DNA from: Hemibagrus wyckioides
Lineage: Eukaryota > Chordata > Actinopteri > Siluriformes > Bagridae
NCBI RefSeq assembly: GCF_019097595.1
Contig: NC_080717.1
Coordinates: 19,724,336 to 19,788,335 of the forward strand
Direction: 5' to 3'
DNA: 64,000 bases
Positions 1-12,828 of this stretch are shown here, piece by piece. The position numbers and the translations under genes are program-made. A model generated the notes under the pieces. The model ran no database searches and was not told the DNA's origin. It saw nothing but the letters and a program-made list of their open reading frames with translations. Each line of letters begins with the position of its first letter. Position 1 is the first letter of the stretch.

Positions 1-56
1 GAAAACCAAATATTTTACCTGTATCTATATGATTTTATTCATTTCACTTCTGCCAT

Positions 57-96
<40 letters not shown>
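57..96. repeat. (TGAT)n tetranucleotide microsatellite
   Basis: About ten uninterrupted TGAT units in tandem, directly visible. Simple repeat with no coding content. Confidence 0.95.
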
Positions 97-98
<2 letters not shown>

Positions 99-2229
99 GT
101 TCCTTTGACAATGACCATTGAATGTATATATTACACAACTGTTGTCACTGTTGATATGTTGGGTCCTTGGATCATGGATGCCAAATTCGATCCCTTTGCA
201 TCAAAATTCATTAGACCAGGATTTTTTATTTATTTATTTTTTTTCAAATCATAAAGTCTGTAGATTTTGTTACTTTGCCCACTGTAGCCTCAATGAGTTT
301 CTGCCAATCACACCCTTTATGTGGGGCTTCTCCAAACTACTGCCACAAAGTTAGACACGCAAAATTTGTATTGGATGTCATTGTATGGCTGAATGAGTGC
401 AAAATCCTACTTCCATGTTCCATTTACATGTCATGGAAAGCTTTTCCAGATGAGTGGAGGTTTTAACAGTAAAGGTGGAGGGTCAGTTCTGTGCCCTTAG
501 TTACAGGTTTGTTGGTCAGGTGTTTACATACCTCTGGCCACAAAGTCTATATACAGTAAATTGGTTCTTTAATTTCTATATTTCATGAAAAAAAGCAGTA
601 AATATGGAGTCTAAGGTAGTAAAGTGAACATCAGCATAATCTAGAGACTGCATCTTAATTATAATGAATTGAAAATTAGTTTTCAATTGTTCATTCTAAA
701 ATGAGTATTAATTGCATGATATTTTTTGTACAATAGGAGCTAATTCAGAGCCACGAGGAACCCATTACCTGTGACATTAATCACACAAATTATTATTCTC
801 AACAGCTCATGTACAAGGCACTTTAGACAGGTATGTCTTAACTATTTCTCAGACTTCTGAAAACTGGTAAGAAATGGTCTGATCAGTCTGATTTAATGAT
901 CTGGTCTGATAACCCAATTTAAAATTCTTCTAAAGCTAAACATACTTTTTTCCAACATGACCCTTTTTAAAAAATTGTTTCTTTAAAAATAATTTCACAA
1001 TTTTACTGTTTATTCTAAATATGAATAATTAATGGTGAAAATCAAGAACCCAAACTCTACACAACAGTTTGGCTTAAGCTTAAAAATATAAAAAATATTG
1101 ACTCTCAGCTAGATTTCAACTGCATGATTTCCATAATAAGAATCATTTTAATCAGTGAACTAAAATCTGAATTAGATGCAGTTAAAAGGAACCTATGATG
1201 TGATAGCATCCCTTACCTCCAACTCCCACCCCTGAAAAGAAAAAGTTACAAATAGAGTCCAGAACTTCTGATTACTAAAGTTGCGCTCAATGCCGTAGGC
1301 ACAGTCAGTCCATGAAATGACTATTTGGATCAGTATGGAGGGGCAGCAATTCCTAAAAGGCCAAAAATAGCAGATCCCAACTGCATTCAGTTCTGATGCT
1401 TTCTGATGTGTTGTTCAAGTGAGTTGTAGTTGGGAAAAAAGCCTTTGAAATGTCAAAGAAATCCTCAGAGACAGAGAAGGGGGTTTAATGTTGCTGCACA
1501 TATAAAGCCACATTTCGAGTCCTTCATTTTCAATCTGTAATTTTTTTTTTGATAATCCTCTGCTATTGTGATGTGTGTAATTATCACATGATCATAGCAT
1601 ATAGGATTATTCATATAAATGAATTTTATTTGTTAAAGTTCATTCACGAACAGCAACTAAAAAAGTAATATTAAGAACATCATTCAATGAAATAAATGAA
1701 AGCATACATATGTAAAAGTCGACTGATTGACATTATATTGCATCTCTTATATAAATCTAAATAAAATAAACATATCAGTCTACATAAAAAAGCGGTGATA
1801 ATAAAAAACAAACAAACAATTATTTAGCTGTAATGTTTATGTTCTCGTATGTTAAAAAGCAAATGTAACTGTTGCTTTTTTATAGCCTGAAATAAGGTCT
1901 TTTTAACGGTCTACTTGTTCCGAGTATGGTCATACACCAAAGTTTAGACCAAAGTCGTTTTGAAAGATTGCATTTTTACACCTCACATAGCCAATTATCA
2001 CATTCAATAGGGAAACAGCAGAGTTTAGTCTACAACATGTGGGGGGAAAAACTTGCTTTCCAATCCCAATATTAAGTCTCAACTGACCTCAAAGCTGCTC
2101 AGGAGGACGCTAGATTTGTCTGCAGACTTAAACAACCATTATATTTAACCTCTCACAGTAACAGTCTTTAACTTATTAGTGCATAGCTATCATTTAAATG
2201 TGCAAAAGTAAATGCAAAAACATTTTTTA
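97..2229. other. Noncoding AT-rich stretch, no gene seen
   Basis: Only short open frames (78 codons or fewer) without gene-like features. A less AT-rich patch around 1190-1440 contains an MEF2/CArG-like CCAAAAATAG string and could be regulatory, but nothing proves this. Confidence 0.6.
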
Positions 2230-2513
2230 ACTGCTTCACTAAGGTCTGGGTTACAGCAGCTCATGTTCCCTATCCCAGCCACATTGATCCCAGTGTGAGA
2301 GAATTCACTCTGGATGGTACACAAGCCCATTGCAAGGCACCATGCAAACCCACATTCAGAACCATGGGCAATTTAGTGTAGCCAGTCTGCCTATCAGAAT
2401 ATTTTGGGACAGTGTTAGCAAACCAAAGAAGGTGGAGGAAATCCATGCAGACTCAAGTGGACTTGACCCTAAAGCTGCAACACCATGAAAATGCCACCAT
2501 GCTGCCACCCTTG
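2230..2513 (-). repeat. Degraded SINE/L2-like interspersed repeat (reverse orientation)
   Basis: The sequence reads as the reverse complement of a tRNA-headed fish SINE/L2-type repeat. Recognisable blocks in order are TATCCCAG, a CCCATTGCAAGGCACCATGC box, GGGCAATTTAGTGTAGCCAG, a GGAGGAAATCCATGCAGAC box, and a terminal CCACCATGCTGCCACC that would be the tRNA-like head on the minus strand. Several substitutions and gaps mark it as old. The same blocks recur at 9009, 11141, 12643, 56554 and 59170. Family assignment is from memory. Confidence 0.6.
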
Positions 2514-2873
2514 TGATTTTGAATATATGATTTAAATTTGAGTGTTTATAAGAGCTCCACTGGGAGTTTGTAAAATGCAAACCTTAATTTGTTTCGCAAG
2601 AGAGACCAGTAAAAGTGAAAGAAAAATCAGTCGAATTGAAACATTGCTAGCCGTATTAGCAGGCCAGTTGCAGTATCAGTACCCAAAAGAGTTAGACTAC
2701 AAGATCCTTAGTTTCCTATAAATTAACACTTATTTTCATTTTAGTTCTATTTTAAGTTGTATTGTGTATTTTATTAAAGTGTTACATATTAATAAAATGC
2801 AACGAGCATTTTGTTAACAGTATCATTGTAAATTAATTAAAGGAATGAACACAATTTAGGCTGTCAGTAATTC
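2514..2873. other. Noncoding, nothing recognised
   Basis: AT-rich unique sequence between the SINE remnant and the next microsatellite; no frame or motif stands out. Confidence 0.6.

Positions 2874-2920
<47 letters not shown>
2874..2920. repeat. (AACT)n microsatellite
   Basis: Roughly eleven tandem AACT units, essentially perfect. Confidence 0.95.
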
Positions 2921-4856
2921 ATGATGGTTTAAATTTAAAGTTTAAATGATATAATATTCATGAAAATCCTTCCATTTTTATCCTTGTTGGACCTAGGTTC
3001 CAAGAGAAAGTGATAAATGAGTGAAAAGTGAGAGGTTGGGAATCTGTGCATTTATTTACATATTCATTTACAGGGTTGCCTATTTATCTACTCAGAAAAA
3101 GAAGCAAAACAAAAATTGAGTTGATCTTTTATTCCTTAAGAAATACCAGTTTCTAGTTCTTTATTAAAGAATAATAAATTGCCTGATTCGGGCTGAGTGC
3201 AGCAATAATTCCACCCTCTGTTCAGCAGATTGTTTGAAGGATCTTCTTAAAATTAATAACACCAAAGTCGGTTGATGTCATTCATCATGCATGTCCGCTC
3301 TGCACATCTCTGTTCACCGATGCATAATCACATAAGCCTGCGTGCAGCCGCATTCTGTGGACCCTGGGCCTCCAAGAGGGAGCAGATTGGTTCCAGCTCG
3401 ATGGATCCTCCCCATTATTTAATGTATTCCACTCTATTACTACTCCTTGCTGTGACACCTCATTCTTTTCCATCAGTATATGAGAGGTCATTCAATAACT
3501 GACACCACTCTTCCATTCCATAGTCACATTTCTGTAACTGTTTTGGCATGTGTCACAGCTGTGAATGCACAAATTCAAAGATATATCAGCTGACAGAGAT
3601 TTCCCTCACAAGGACCACAGCAAATGTAATTTTCAGTGATGCCAGACAGATTCTGTCGAACATCATTGATCACAGCTGGAACAAGCCACAAAGGTCAGTT
3701 AGCGAACAACAAAAATACATGTTTGGAATTAATGACCTAATATACCTTTTTTAGCTGTAGTGTGGAAATGTAATTGAGATCTGTTTCCTTATTCACCAAC
3801 CAAGCTTCATGCAAAATTCATAGGAATTTTAACAAGAGCAATTTCATTGGATTTCATACAAATGAAGTCATAAGAAAAGCTACAAGCACTAAACCACCTC
3901 TATCCAATCATACATTTTATAGCAGTTTGTACATCATTGTGAATTTGTTGTGCTACTAAATTTTATATTTTACACTGAAAATAACACAGAATAAGTCTTT
4001 GAATTAATCAAACTCATTATATACAGCATAAAAGCAAATAAGACAAGAGCCTGCCAGCATGTTTTTGTGTATTATTTCATACAGTTTCTTACAGTTCAGC
4101 TAATTACAAACCCCTTTGCTAGTGCTATAATCTGTATTCACGGTTTTGTAGCACTTGAATAATTTTCCTTGTTGTTCCTGCTCTTGGTGTCATTTCCTTA
4201 TTTTAAGATGCAGAGCAACCTGCTTGCTGCAAGCCTGGCAACACACTTGACAGCTTCCTCCAGTTGGATGGGAGGAGCGGAACTGTCATGAAGCAGGTGT
4301 TTAGGGAGTTCAGCTCTATTCCTCTGACTGCAAACAACTGTACACTGGGACCTTACATATGCCACTTAGCATTCACAAGTTCAAAATTCATTAGGGACCC
4401 ACTGGTCTGGGCTCCCGGCTACAGCATCTGCTGCTCACTTCTAATCTTTGTGTCACCAATGTCTCTGATCAAACACTGCAGGTGTTTGTCCTTCTTCACA
4501 ATTAATAGGGGAGTGCAGTTCTTTTTTTTTCCTTCTTCTTCTTTTTCTCTGCCCTTTTTCAGATGTTTAGGTCTGTCTGTGGGTCTAAAGATAGAGGTGG
4601 TCCAAAATAAACCTGTCTGTATGGAGATGATTGAAAATTGATGGCTGGGGATAAAGTGAGATGTGATTGCGGAGCTGATATCTGCTCCGCTGGAGTGCTG
4701 TGTGCTCAGGCTTTTTCTTTTTTTTCCTTGAAGAAGTGCACATCTCCCGCATCTTCTCTCTCCCTCTCAGGATGTGAGGTAGCAGGCTGGCAGGTGGCGG
4801 ACACAGAGCGGGCATCATGGGAGCAAAAGAGTCAGACAGACAGAGATGCATATGCC

Positions 4857-4862
<6 letters not shown>
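2921..4862. other. Noncoding stretch with a GC-richer block
   Basis: No supported gene. Around 3190-3500 the base composition is more balanced than its surroundings and short frames are open on both strands, as expected from composition alone; a conserved noncoding element is possible but unproven. The 125-codon frame at 4264-4641 runs into a T-rich tract and shows no domain or splice context. Confidence 0.55.

Positions 4863-4941
<79 letters not shown>
4863..4941. repeat. (AT)n microsatellite, about 79 bp
   Basis: Uninterrupted alternating AT. Self-complementary, so able to extrude as a hairpin. The YI-repeat open frames through it are artefacts. Confidence 0.97.
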
Positions 4942-4946
<5 letters not shown>

Positions 4947-7055
4947 GATAGCCATAATAGGTGACATCCAGATTTTTCTTAATAACTGAAGCTTTCAAAT
5001 GGACCTCCATTTCTCTTATTCAGCTGCTTCCTACTTTGAGGCACAGAAGGGCTGCCTGTCAGTTCATGGCACACAGAACATGGAATTTATAGGCTAAACA
5101 TAAACATGTGGCAGAGTGAGTATGTGGACAATTTTATTGGCATACAACATGTTAGAAACATCACAGATGAAATGTGTTGGTGAGAATTTGCAGATGGAGG
5201 CTCCCCTCTATCACCTATGCAGATGCAATCTCTGACAGATGGGTAAACTGACAATGAGGAAGCAGAGTTAACACAGACTTGTGCAGAACTCATTAAACAT
5301 TAAATGTTGAAACACACTGTAACATTTCAGGACTTGGCAGTGGGGAGGGAGGGTTGGGGGACCTCCAGAATGGCCAGGGCCTTTATTATAAGCTGACGCA
5401 TTGAAAGCAGTGTGCAAAATCGAATTTTGCTTACCAATGTTTGTCTAGCGAGTGGCACTTTTTCGTGTTTGCTCATCTTAAGAGGATACTCCATTTTCAG
5501 TCTTGCCAACGTTTTGTCTCTGCAAACATAAAAATCCCTATACAAAAAAAAGCACAAAATGAGCTATTGATTTCCTGCTTTCTTCTTTCTTCTACTCACC
5601 ACCATCCCCCCACCATCCCTGACAGCACTGTCATTCTAGATTCTAATTGAAGGTCAGCATAGGTTTCCTTGTCAGAGTCTTCTTCCTGCCATTGTATTCA
5701 GCATTCCACACAATAAATTACCTTATTTTAAGCCACTGCACTTTTTTTTATTTTTCTTTTTTTTTTTGGTGGGGGGGGGTCATTTTGTGAGTGATGAAGA
5801 GCAATCAACAATAATACCTGTTCTCACTTTGCAGGCGTGAGTATAGGGTTATTATTCCTTTACTTGACTTTTGTTTTTTTGTTTTTTTAGTTATTAAGTA
5901 TGGGCCATTACTGTCAGTGAAAAGTTTTAAGAACTTATCAAGAAGCTTAAAGGTGAAAAATCATGTCATTTCATGATGGTAGAAGCTGCTAATAATGTAG
6001 TGCCTGAATAGAAACCTGTAGCTTCTCTGGTATTATAAAATAACAAATTATGTGGGAGCCTGGATTGTGTGATTATTATTTGATTTCCTTTTTTGTAAAA
6101 AATAGATATTAAAGTACCTGTATATAAAAACAAATACAGGCTTTTGCATGTGGTTTAGCAATAATAAATAACCAGAGAACAAAGTCATGTGTTGATTGTA
6201 TGCAACTGTGCATAATTCATTAAGGGAAAAAAACATTATGCGTTAGGTCGGCTTTTGAAAAAAAGCTCTTTTCCCATTACTTATCGATTAGTCTTATCAT
6301 TACATTCCTTTTTTACGAACTTGAAGCCTTTGATGGGAGTATGCGTTCAACTTGATTCTGACACATCAGTCACTGCCAAGAAAATAGTGTTTAAGGATAT
6401 TATGTGGCATAATGCAGCTTCTGGCACCCACGCTGTGAGGCGATGCCAAACACCCCCTAGTAAAGTGGAGCTGTATTTTTCATTACAAAGTACTCTAGCG
6501 TGGACGGGCAGATGTGTTGCATGCCCTGTGAGACTGTAGCTAATACCAAGAAGTGGGCAATCAACAGAGGAGAGTAGCCACATCAAGACAGTGCCAAGCA
6601 GCCTGATACAAACAGGAGTGAGTGCGAGTGTACTTTCCACAGGGGAGAAATCTGGTTAAGCAGACTAGGCAAACGCCAAAGCAGTTGGTGTAGAGCTCAG
6701 AGAGGGAAGGAAAAAATGTCCAAACGTCCAAGCTTCAAAGATAACTGTCAGACACTGCTCTAAGCCTCTGCAGCTTAAAATTCATAGCTGGACCTCTGGG
6801 ACACTACCTGAGGTACAGGAAAATAGCCAAAAAGAGGAAAAAATAGTGCTGGCAGGTGTTGTGCTTCAATGCATATGGACATATGACAAAAGCCAATATC
6901 TCTAAGCAGTTCTGTTTGTTTTGTAGCCTAATATCCTTCAGTTTACAGTCATATTGCTTTAGTACACTGTATGAACTGAAATAGGAACAACACTGATATT
7001 ATTTGAATGGTGGAACATTAAACAGCGTGTCCAAGGTGTTACACACCTAATAAGA

Positions 7056-7056
<1 letters not shown>
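4942..7056. other. Noncoding stretch, no gene seen
   Basis: Contains a T-rich/G-rich homopolymer run near 5745-5780 and scattered short frames. Overlapping frames on both strands at 6255-6640 reflect balanced composition and have no recognisable protein similarity. Confidence 0.6.
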
Positions 7057-7089
<33 letters not shown>

Positions 7090-7107
7090 GTGTATGTGTG
7101 TGTGTGA
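7057..7107. repeat. (TG)n microsatellite, slightly interrupted
   Basis: Alternating TG with a TTTG and a TATG interruption. A second (TG)n run of about 20 bp follows at 7182-7201, roughly 75 bp downstream. Confidence 0.93.
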
Positions 7108-7181
7108 AACCAATTTTGTGTCCACCAAACTGTCCACTATTATATATAGTTTTGAAAACTACAGGTTTTGCCGAACTTAAA

Positions 7182-7201
7182 TGTGTGTGTGTGTGTGTGT
7201 G
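7182..7201. repeat. (TG)n short microsatellite
   Basis: About ten perfect TG units directly after AAATG; partner of the longer tract just upstream. Confidence 0.9.
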
Positions 7202-7286
7202 CTTTACTTGCACAGAGAACCATATGTTTCGTTAAATATTCTGTGTATTAAATTTTAATTTTCACCATATCTATGGTACATATATC

Positions 7287-7324
7287 ATTCATTAATTCAT
7301 TCATTTATTCATTCATTAATTTAT
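7287..7324. repeat. (ATTC)n imperfect microsatellite
   Basis: Imperfect ATTC/ATTA tetranucleotide run with several substituted units. Confidence 0.8.
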
Positions 7325-9008
7325 TCTGTAGATACTGATATTGATAGACATAGAGACTAAAGAGCTCTTATTTCTTTGATTCCATTAACTACCAAAGCGA
7401 ACAGAGACACAATTAATGTTATATTCGTCACTGTTAGAGTCTCATCACTGAAAAGGAGAAATCCTTCATTAGTCTCTTTTTTGATTTCTCCAATGTGCAA
7501 CTGATTATATCCTTCACAGGAGAGACAAAAAAACAAAAACAAAACAGAACAAAAGAAGCCCTGTGATTTTCTCAGCTTAATCAATTTACAAGTGGAACAT
7601 CTTTTAATTCACTTTATTTAAAACACTTCACTATTTGTCCTTTCTGTAGGAAATGAGTGAATTAGTCTTTAAAAAATGAAAGCAGTCTCCAGATCATCCT
7701 GAAGGATTCTGTAAAATTTGAGTCACTGTGTTATTAGCAGGGTGATGTGTGAGCTCCAACATCATTTAGAATGTGCCAGTAGTGCTAATACAGACCATGG
7801 CATGATCAACGACTTTCTTATGAAATCCACAGTTCTAAATAATAAATAATCACACATTTTGTCACTTTTTTCCTTTTTTTTTTTCTTTTTTTCTGGAGAA
7901 AGCCTTCATTCTCACTGCAAACGTGTTAAAGTCTCATTAGCTGTGAATAAAGAATGGAATGTTTGCAATGCTTGTGTGCTTGGGATGGAAAGTGTTGCAA
8001 TGCAAGTAGGAGTCTAAAGGGTTATAATAGATGGTAGTTTTCAAAGAAGAATCCAAAAAATGTTTTGAGCCTAGAAGTGCGATACTCCATGTATATTTCA
8101 GCAGTGGGAGAAATGTGAAGAAGGTAAAAATGCTAGATATCAATTTCAAAAATGTACCTGGTACATGTCCAGTAAATCGCTTGAAGAAATTTTGCTCACC
8201 AGGTTTGCACAGGAAGGTATATATGTATATATTATTAGTTAAGTAATCATGTTAAATCTATTCCATCCATCCAGTGACAGCTGAAACCTCTCTAACACCC
8301 CTCCTCAGTCAAGGTGAATATAAACAACAGGCTACCCCACAAGAGTCTTTGCATATTCCGTTAACTTATTTATGGTTTAGTGAGCAGGTCACTTCCCCGC
8401 TTGCTTGAACAGCTGCTGCAAATCTGACCCTTTCCAAAAACACGGTTTTGAGGACAAGTCTTGCACCACTCGCTGTCAGTTCTCTCATTGCTTATGAAGC
8501 TTTATGTTGACCCACTCAGAACCCTTTGCCTGGGTCACATGAATAATTTATCCTGGTTTTAGCCTGGGTGTAACATGTAAATGCTTGATGCCCAAGGGCC
8601 TCTGTTCAGCACTGTTCATCCCCCAAACACCTTCCCACCACCACCACCCCGGTGCCTTCACAGCCCATGACAATAGCAGTGGTCATTGTGGCTATGAAAT
8701 TACTTGAAACACATTTTCTCTGCTTATTATTTTTAGAGTGTTTCCCTTGAAAAATACAATGCACTTTCTCAGTTTTATAGATCTTTCACAAAATGCAGAG
8801 AATTGTTTGCATTGCAGCTTTTTGTCTTTTCCCCTTATATTATCTTCTAATAAGTTTCTCATTTCCAAATGAAAAAGTTGAACTAAAACATTGGAGAGTA
8901 GCAAAGAATAGTAGAAACCCATGATCTTGCAAGCATATTAAAAATCATTCAAATTATTATTTCAGCATGCTCCAGCACTTAGCACTTTTGAGAAGTGGAA
9001 GGACATCA
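7325..9008. other. Noncoding stretch, no gene seen
   Basis: AT-rich, with a T/C-rich run near 7866-7892. A C-rich patch near 8620-8655 lacks an open frame of note. No gene evidence on either strand. Confidence 0.6.
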
Positions 9009-9148
9009 TAAAACCCAGAGAAACCCTACTTGAACATAGGAGAACATACACAGAAATGTCATGGAGTATTTCACGCTCAGGACTGTACCAAGTTCAGGAC
9101 CTTGGATCCGTGACCTGGCAATGCTTCACACTGCACTACCATGCCATC
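9009..9148 (-). repeat. SINE/L2-like fragment (reverse orientation)
   Basis: Visible blocks in order are CCCAGAGAAACCC, GGAGAACATACACAG, AGTTCAGGACCTTGGATCC and CTGCACTACCATGCC. This is the order expected when the tRNA-like head of the shared fish repeat lies on the minus strand. Truncated at its 3' side and mutated. Family named from memory. Confidence 0.55.
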
Positions 9149-11140
9149 ATAACCATTATACTGCATTTAACAATAAGGTGTAACTATTACATGTGCCCAC
9201 ATCTTAAACCCATAATGAATAATTCTTAGTTAAAAAGGGGAGAACATCTTTATCATAGCATCTAATTGAAACAGAGTGATTAAATAAGTTGAGCCAAAAT
9301 GACAATGTCAGGGTGCAGCTTCCTGTCCGCTCACAGGTGGCATCCTTGTGGGAAAACTGGGAAAGTGTTTTAACATACCAGCTTTCCGATCTGACTTTTT
9401 TCTACTTCTTCAAGGACATTCCTCCTGCTGCCAAGAACTGTCAAACAGAAGCATCTCAGTATAAAGAGGTGAGAGGACACCAATTAGAAAGCAATCTCTG
9501 GCCAGAAGAGCCAGCGACACAGCTTGCCACAGGAAGTGGGATGCCTGACTTCCTGCGTGGGGTCACAGCTGTTTATAGAGGCACCGATATCACAGACAAC
9601 TAAAGGGGCCGTTTAGCATTGAAGGATCAACACTCATTTGAATAGCAAAGTGCCACTTCAATGTCACTTAGATATTAATATTGTCTTAAACATCTGCTGC
9701 AGGAACAAGGACTTTGGTGAAAAGATAAGCATGTGGGTGTCAAAATAGTTTATACAGAACAAGAGGTGAATGCTGTGAACAGGATGTTATATCTTCCTAG
9801 GAAAGGATTCTTGGCATCATTCATAATAACTGTATTTTAGTTGTTGTTATGTTTATCATCAGTGGTTGTTTCTGTAGACTGACCTAATCCTTAGCATCCA
9901 GTGAATTTTTTAGCAATGTAACCAAAGTAAATTGAAACAAATCTATATTATCAAATGGCTATTGTTTTCAACTATACACAAATTGTGGAAAACATCATGT
10001 TTTGAAAGTCAGTTCTCTGACTTTCTCATTCACTTTAGATTGTACGCTTGCCAGAAAGGTCCACAGGGCTACATGAGGTGACCAATAATAAACAAAAGTA
10101 CCTGAGGCTCAGGAGTTGAAAAGTTGAATAAGGTTATGTTCCACAAATTGCTTTTTGTCGTTATAATTTGTCAGTAAAAACTGACTTGAAGTTAAATGAA
10201 AAATGAGCACCCTTAAGTTTTTATCTAGAATTTTCCAGCGGTGAAATACAATTCCAGTCTATACTACACCAACTTTCTATTTAAAACTAAATACAGATAC
10301 AGATAGTGCTATTCTTTTTACACTAAAGTCAAATTTCTGAAATCTACTAAACATTCTGGTGAAACTGCAAGCATTACATTCCTGACAACGTCATCTCAGT
10401 GACTAGTGTCAGCATACCAATCTTCCCACAATACGTTGACATTTATATATGCCTCAAATGAACATTTCCATTTGTATGGAAGTTAAACCTCTTCGGTGGT
10501 TTAAAATGCATTCATTGGCAACCCATCATCACTTAGATGATGCCCCACTTACCTAGCATGAACTACTACAGGGATGACAGAGTGTGATTGGCTCCTGCTA
10601 TGAGCAGCTGTCCATGACCATACTTGGCCCAGGCCAATTATACTTTGTGATTCCCGGTCGCTCTGCTGCCATGTAGTCAGAGCCATTAATCTCCCTGGTT
10701 GAGTGTCGTGCCATGTGTTAACAGGGAGGTCCCTTCCCACTCTGCACCTGGCCAGTGCAGTCAGGGCCTTGCCAGTCATCCTGACTTCTGCTTATCCTTG
10801 GGCCAGATGTGATGTGCCCTCTGATTACCATTAACAGTTGAGTTTTAATAATGCTAGACTGCAACTGTGGGTCACACTTAAATGGAAGCCTTGTAAATTA
10901 TATATTGGAAACAATTGACAAATCTATAAACATTTGCATTTGTAACAGTTGTATTGTATATTAAGCATGTAAAAACTATTTTGACAGTGTTTAAATCCCG
11001 TAATTCCTTAATTCCTGTGCGACTGTTTCTATACTCATGTAAGAGATACTATGTAGGTGATTAGCCTACCTGCATTTACCAGAACCCCACTGCCCTGCAG
11101 GTTTCCTGGTCGATTCAAGTAACCCTTCATTTCTGTCCAT
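9149..11140. other. Noncoding stretch with two GC-richer blocks
   Basis: Block one (about 9290-9600) carries a 104-codon open frame with no recognisable domain. Block two (about 10490-10830) is clearly more GC-rich than its surroundings and has a 76-codon minus frame; it could be an old transposon piece or a conserved element. Neither is convincing as a gene. Confidence 0.5.
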
Positions 11141-11306
11141 CCTGTACTTATTTCTACGTCCCACAAAGAGAACGAGGGGTTGGGAGGAAACTGGACAACC
11201 CAGTGCAAACCCATATAATCATTTGGAGAACACACCAAATTCTGCACCGACAGTAAACAAAGTTCATTATCCCAGTGTTACCCACTGCACTACCATGATG
11301 CTCTAG
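11141..11306 (-). repeat. SINE/L2-like fragment (reverse orientation)
   Basis: Blocks GGGAGGAAACTGGACAACCC, TGGAGAACACACC and GTTACCCACTGCACTACCAT appear in the order of the shared repeat on the minus strand. Moderately diverged. Confidence 0.55.
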
Positions 11307-11572
11307 AAAGACCTAGAAAATTAAAAACACCACTTGGAGTAGGTGCACGGTTCAGAATATCTAACGATCCACAAAGGAGAGGTTTAGCTTAAAAAGTTTA
11401 GTTTGTTAGTTTAGTTTATTAATGCAATAAAATTATTATATTAAACTAATCAATCTTTCTGCAAAACTGCAGCAATAGACTCAGTTTCAATGCATTCTCT
11501 TTTAAATGAAAAGCAGACGATACATAAAAACATTGCCTCTTTCAAGCACAATGGTATCACTCTTCCAATTCA

Positions 11573-11965
11573 AATCCAAATTTTATTGATACAGATTCAT
11601 ACACAGTACAGCATGGAGTGAAATGCCTTTTTTTTTTTTTTACTTTCTGTGGCATAAAAATAGAATCAAATAGAATAAACACAGAGTAGGAATACAATAA
11701 AAACAAGTAGGAAAGGAGGATGCATAGTATATGAAAAATATAAAAACATAGCATATGAATATAGATACTGTTTGACTGATATGAATATGATGATATGAAT
11801 ACAGTATGATTATTATGAATAAAGTCCAGATGTGTGTAATTGTGTGCAATTTAAACGCAATACTGTATATGCTGTGAAAAAATCCAGCAGAGTGTAGTGA
11901 AAGAGGGATCTAATATATAGACAAATCCAGAAAATTCCTGGCTGAAGGCTCAGATGGACTTCGGG
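11573..11965 (-). repeat. Probable interspersed repeat with SINE-like tail
   Basis: On the minus strand the right-hand end reads as a tail of the form GCATTTCACTCCATGCTGTA followed by CAATAAAATTTGGATTTGAATTGGA, a pattern I associate with fish short retroelements. The body is AT-rich and imperfectly repetitive (TATGAATA-type units). Family unknown; boundaries approximate. Confidence 0.35.
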
Positions 11966-12472
11966 AAGAAATTCCTCCTCATTCTCTCTTAATGCATTTT
12001 TTAAAAAATCTATTTTCATGTCACATTTTTCAAGCATGGGTGCCACAACAGTGTGATCGTAGTGCTGAACTACAGAACTATACTACCCATCAGCCCCAGT
12101 GTATCACATGACCAAGTCACATGCTTCTTTGAGCAGCTGCACATGTTTCCTGTTGCACCTAAATAGAGTTATCAGAGTCTAGCGTTTGTTGTGTGTAGTT
12201 GTGTTCATGGTCAATGTGCATCTTGTTTTCATGGGTTTCACTGAAATAAATAGATTTCTGTACTTGCATCCACCTCTACTACCCATTTCCTGACAAACAG
12301 GTAATGTGCCACCTTTTTTATTTAAACTATCAAACTTTATTGCCAATATGCACCATTTCTGTACCTCACCTTGTGCAGCTAGATTTTTTTTAATCTCAGT
12401 TCACTTACCTTGTTAGTTTCCCTTGCCTTAATAGCAGGATCCAAGGCTATGATGCAGAACAATTTAGACCTT
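11966..12472. other. Noncoding, possible old repeat
   Basis: No gene. A stretch at about 12060-12300 (ACTACCCATCAGCCCCAGTG, then CCTGACAAAC at its far end) has the look of a mobile-element fragment, but I cannot place it in a family. Confidence 0.4.
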
Positions 12473-12640
12473 ATAGTGGAGTCCAAAAGTCTGAGGTCAC
12501 TAAAGATTATGTTTCTGTTTACAAGCTTTACAAATTTAATAGAAAATGTTAAAAGATATTATTAGCAATATACAAGATTTTATACATAAACCTTTGCTTA
12601 CATTTAATCAGAGACCAAAAAATCGTGCAGAATCCTTCTA
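12473..12640. mobile_element. Possible Tc1-like terminal fragment
   Basis: The string AGTGGAGTCCAAAAGTCTGAG followed by GTCACTAAAG resembles the outer end of fish Tc1-like elements whose termini contain 'GTCCAAAAGTCTGA'. No partner terminal repeat or transposase frame was found nearby, so this would be a solo end. Low confidence. Confidence 0.3.
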
Positions 12641-12642
12641 TT

Positions 12643-12828
12643 TCCTGTAACGCTTATACAACACAGATTTCATGAGGAACCTGGAGCTCATCCCAGGGAC
12701 TCGGGACCCAAGGAGGGGACACATTGGATAAGGTGCCAACCCATCACAGGGCAAAATTGTGCACATAATTTAAACTATTCACATGCTACAGACAATTTTA
12801 AGGATGCCAGTCTGCCTGAGAATTATCT
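12643..12828 (-). repeat. SINE/L2-like repeat fragment (reverse orientation)
   Basis: Well-preserved blocks GGAGCTCATCCCAGGGACTC, GGTGCCAACCCATCACAGGG and GACAATTTTAAGGATGCCAG match the distal part of the common fish repeat read on the minus strand. The tRNA-like head is missing. Confidence 0.65.

Noticed and set aside
2874..2920. CRISPR-like array
   Set aside because: Uniform tetranucleotide repeat without spacers; no repeat-spacer structure occurs anywhere in the window.
4264..4641. 125-codon plus-strand frame
   Set aside because: Crosses a T/C-rich run giving FFFFPSSSFSLPFF and lacks any domain, so it is probably chance.
4638..4964. Open frames through the AT tract with long YI repeats, and similar ones at 27471-27932, 43627-43857, 44503-44757, 45842-46063 and 47624-47954
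   Set aside because: They are translations of (AT)n, (CA)n or (GA)n microsatellites and have no protein-like composition.
6255..6640. Overlapping frames of 94 and 97 codons on opposite strands
   Set aside because: Mutually exclusive frames in a balanced-composition patch with no similarity recognised.
12060..12300. Possible LTR or DNA-transposon fragment
   Set aside because: Only a general resemblance; no terminal repeats, coding relic or target duplication seen.
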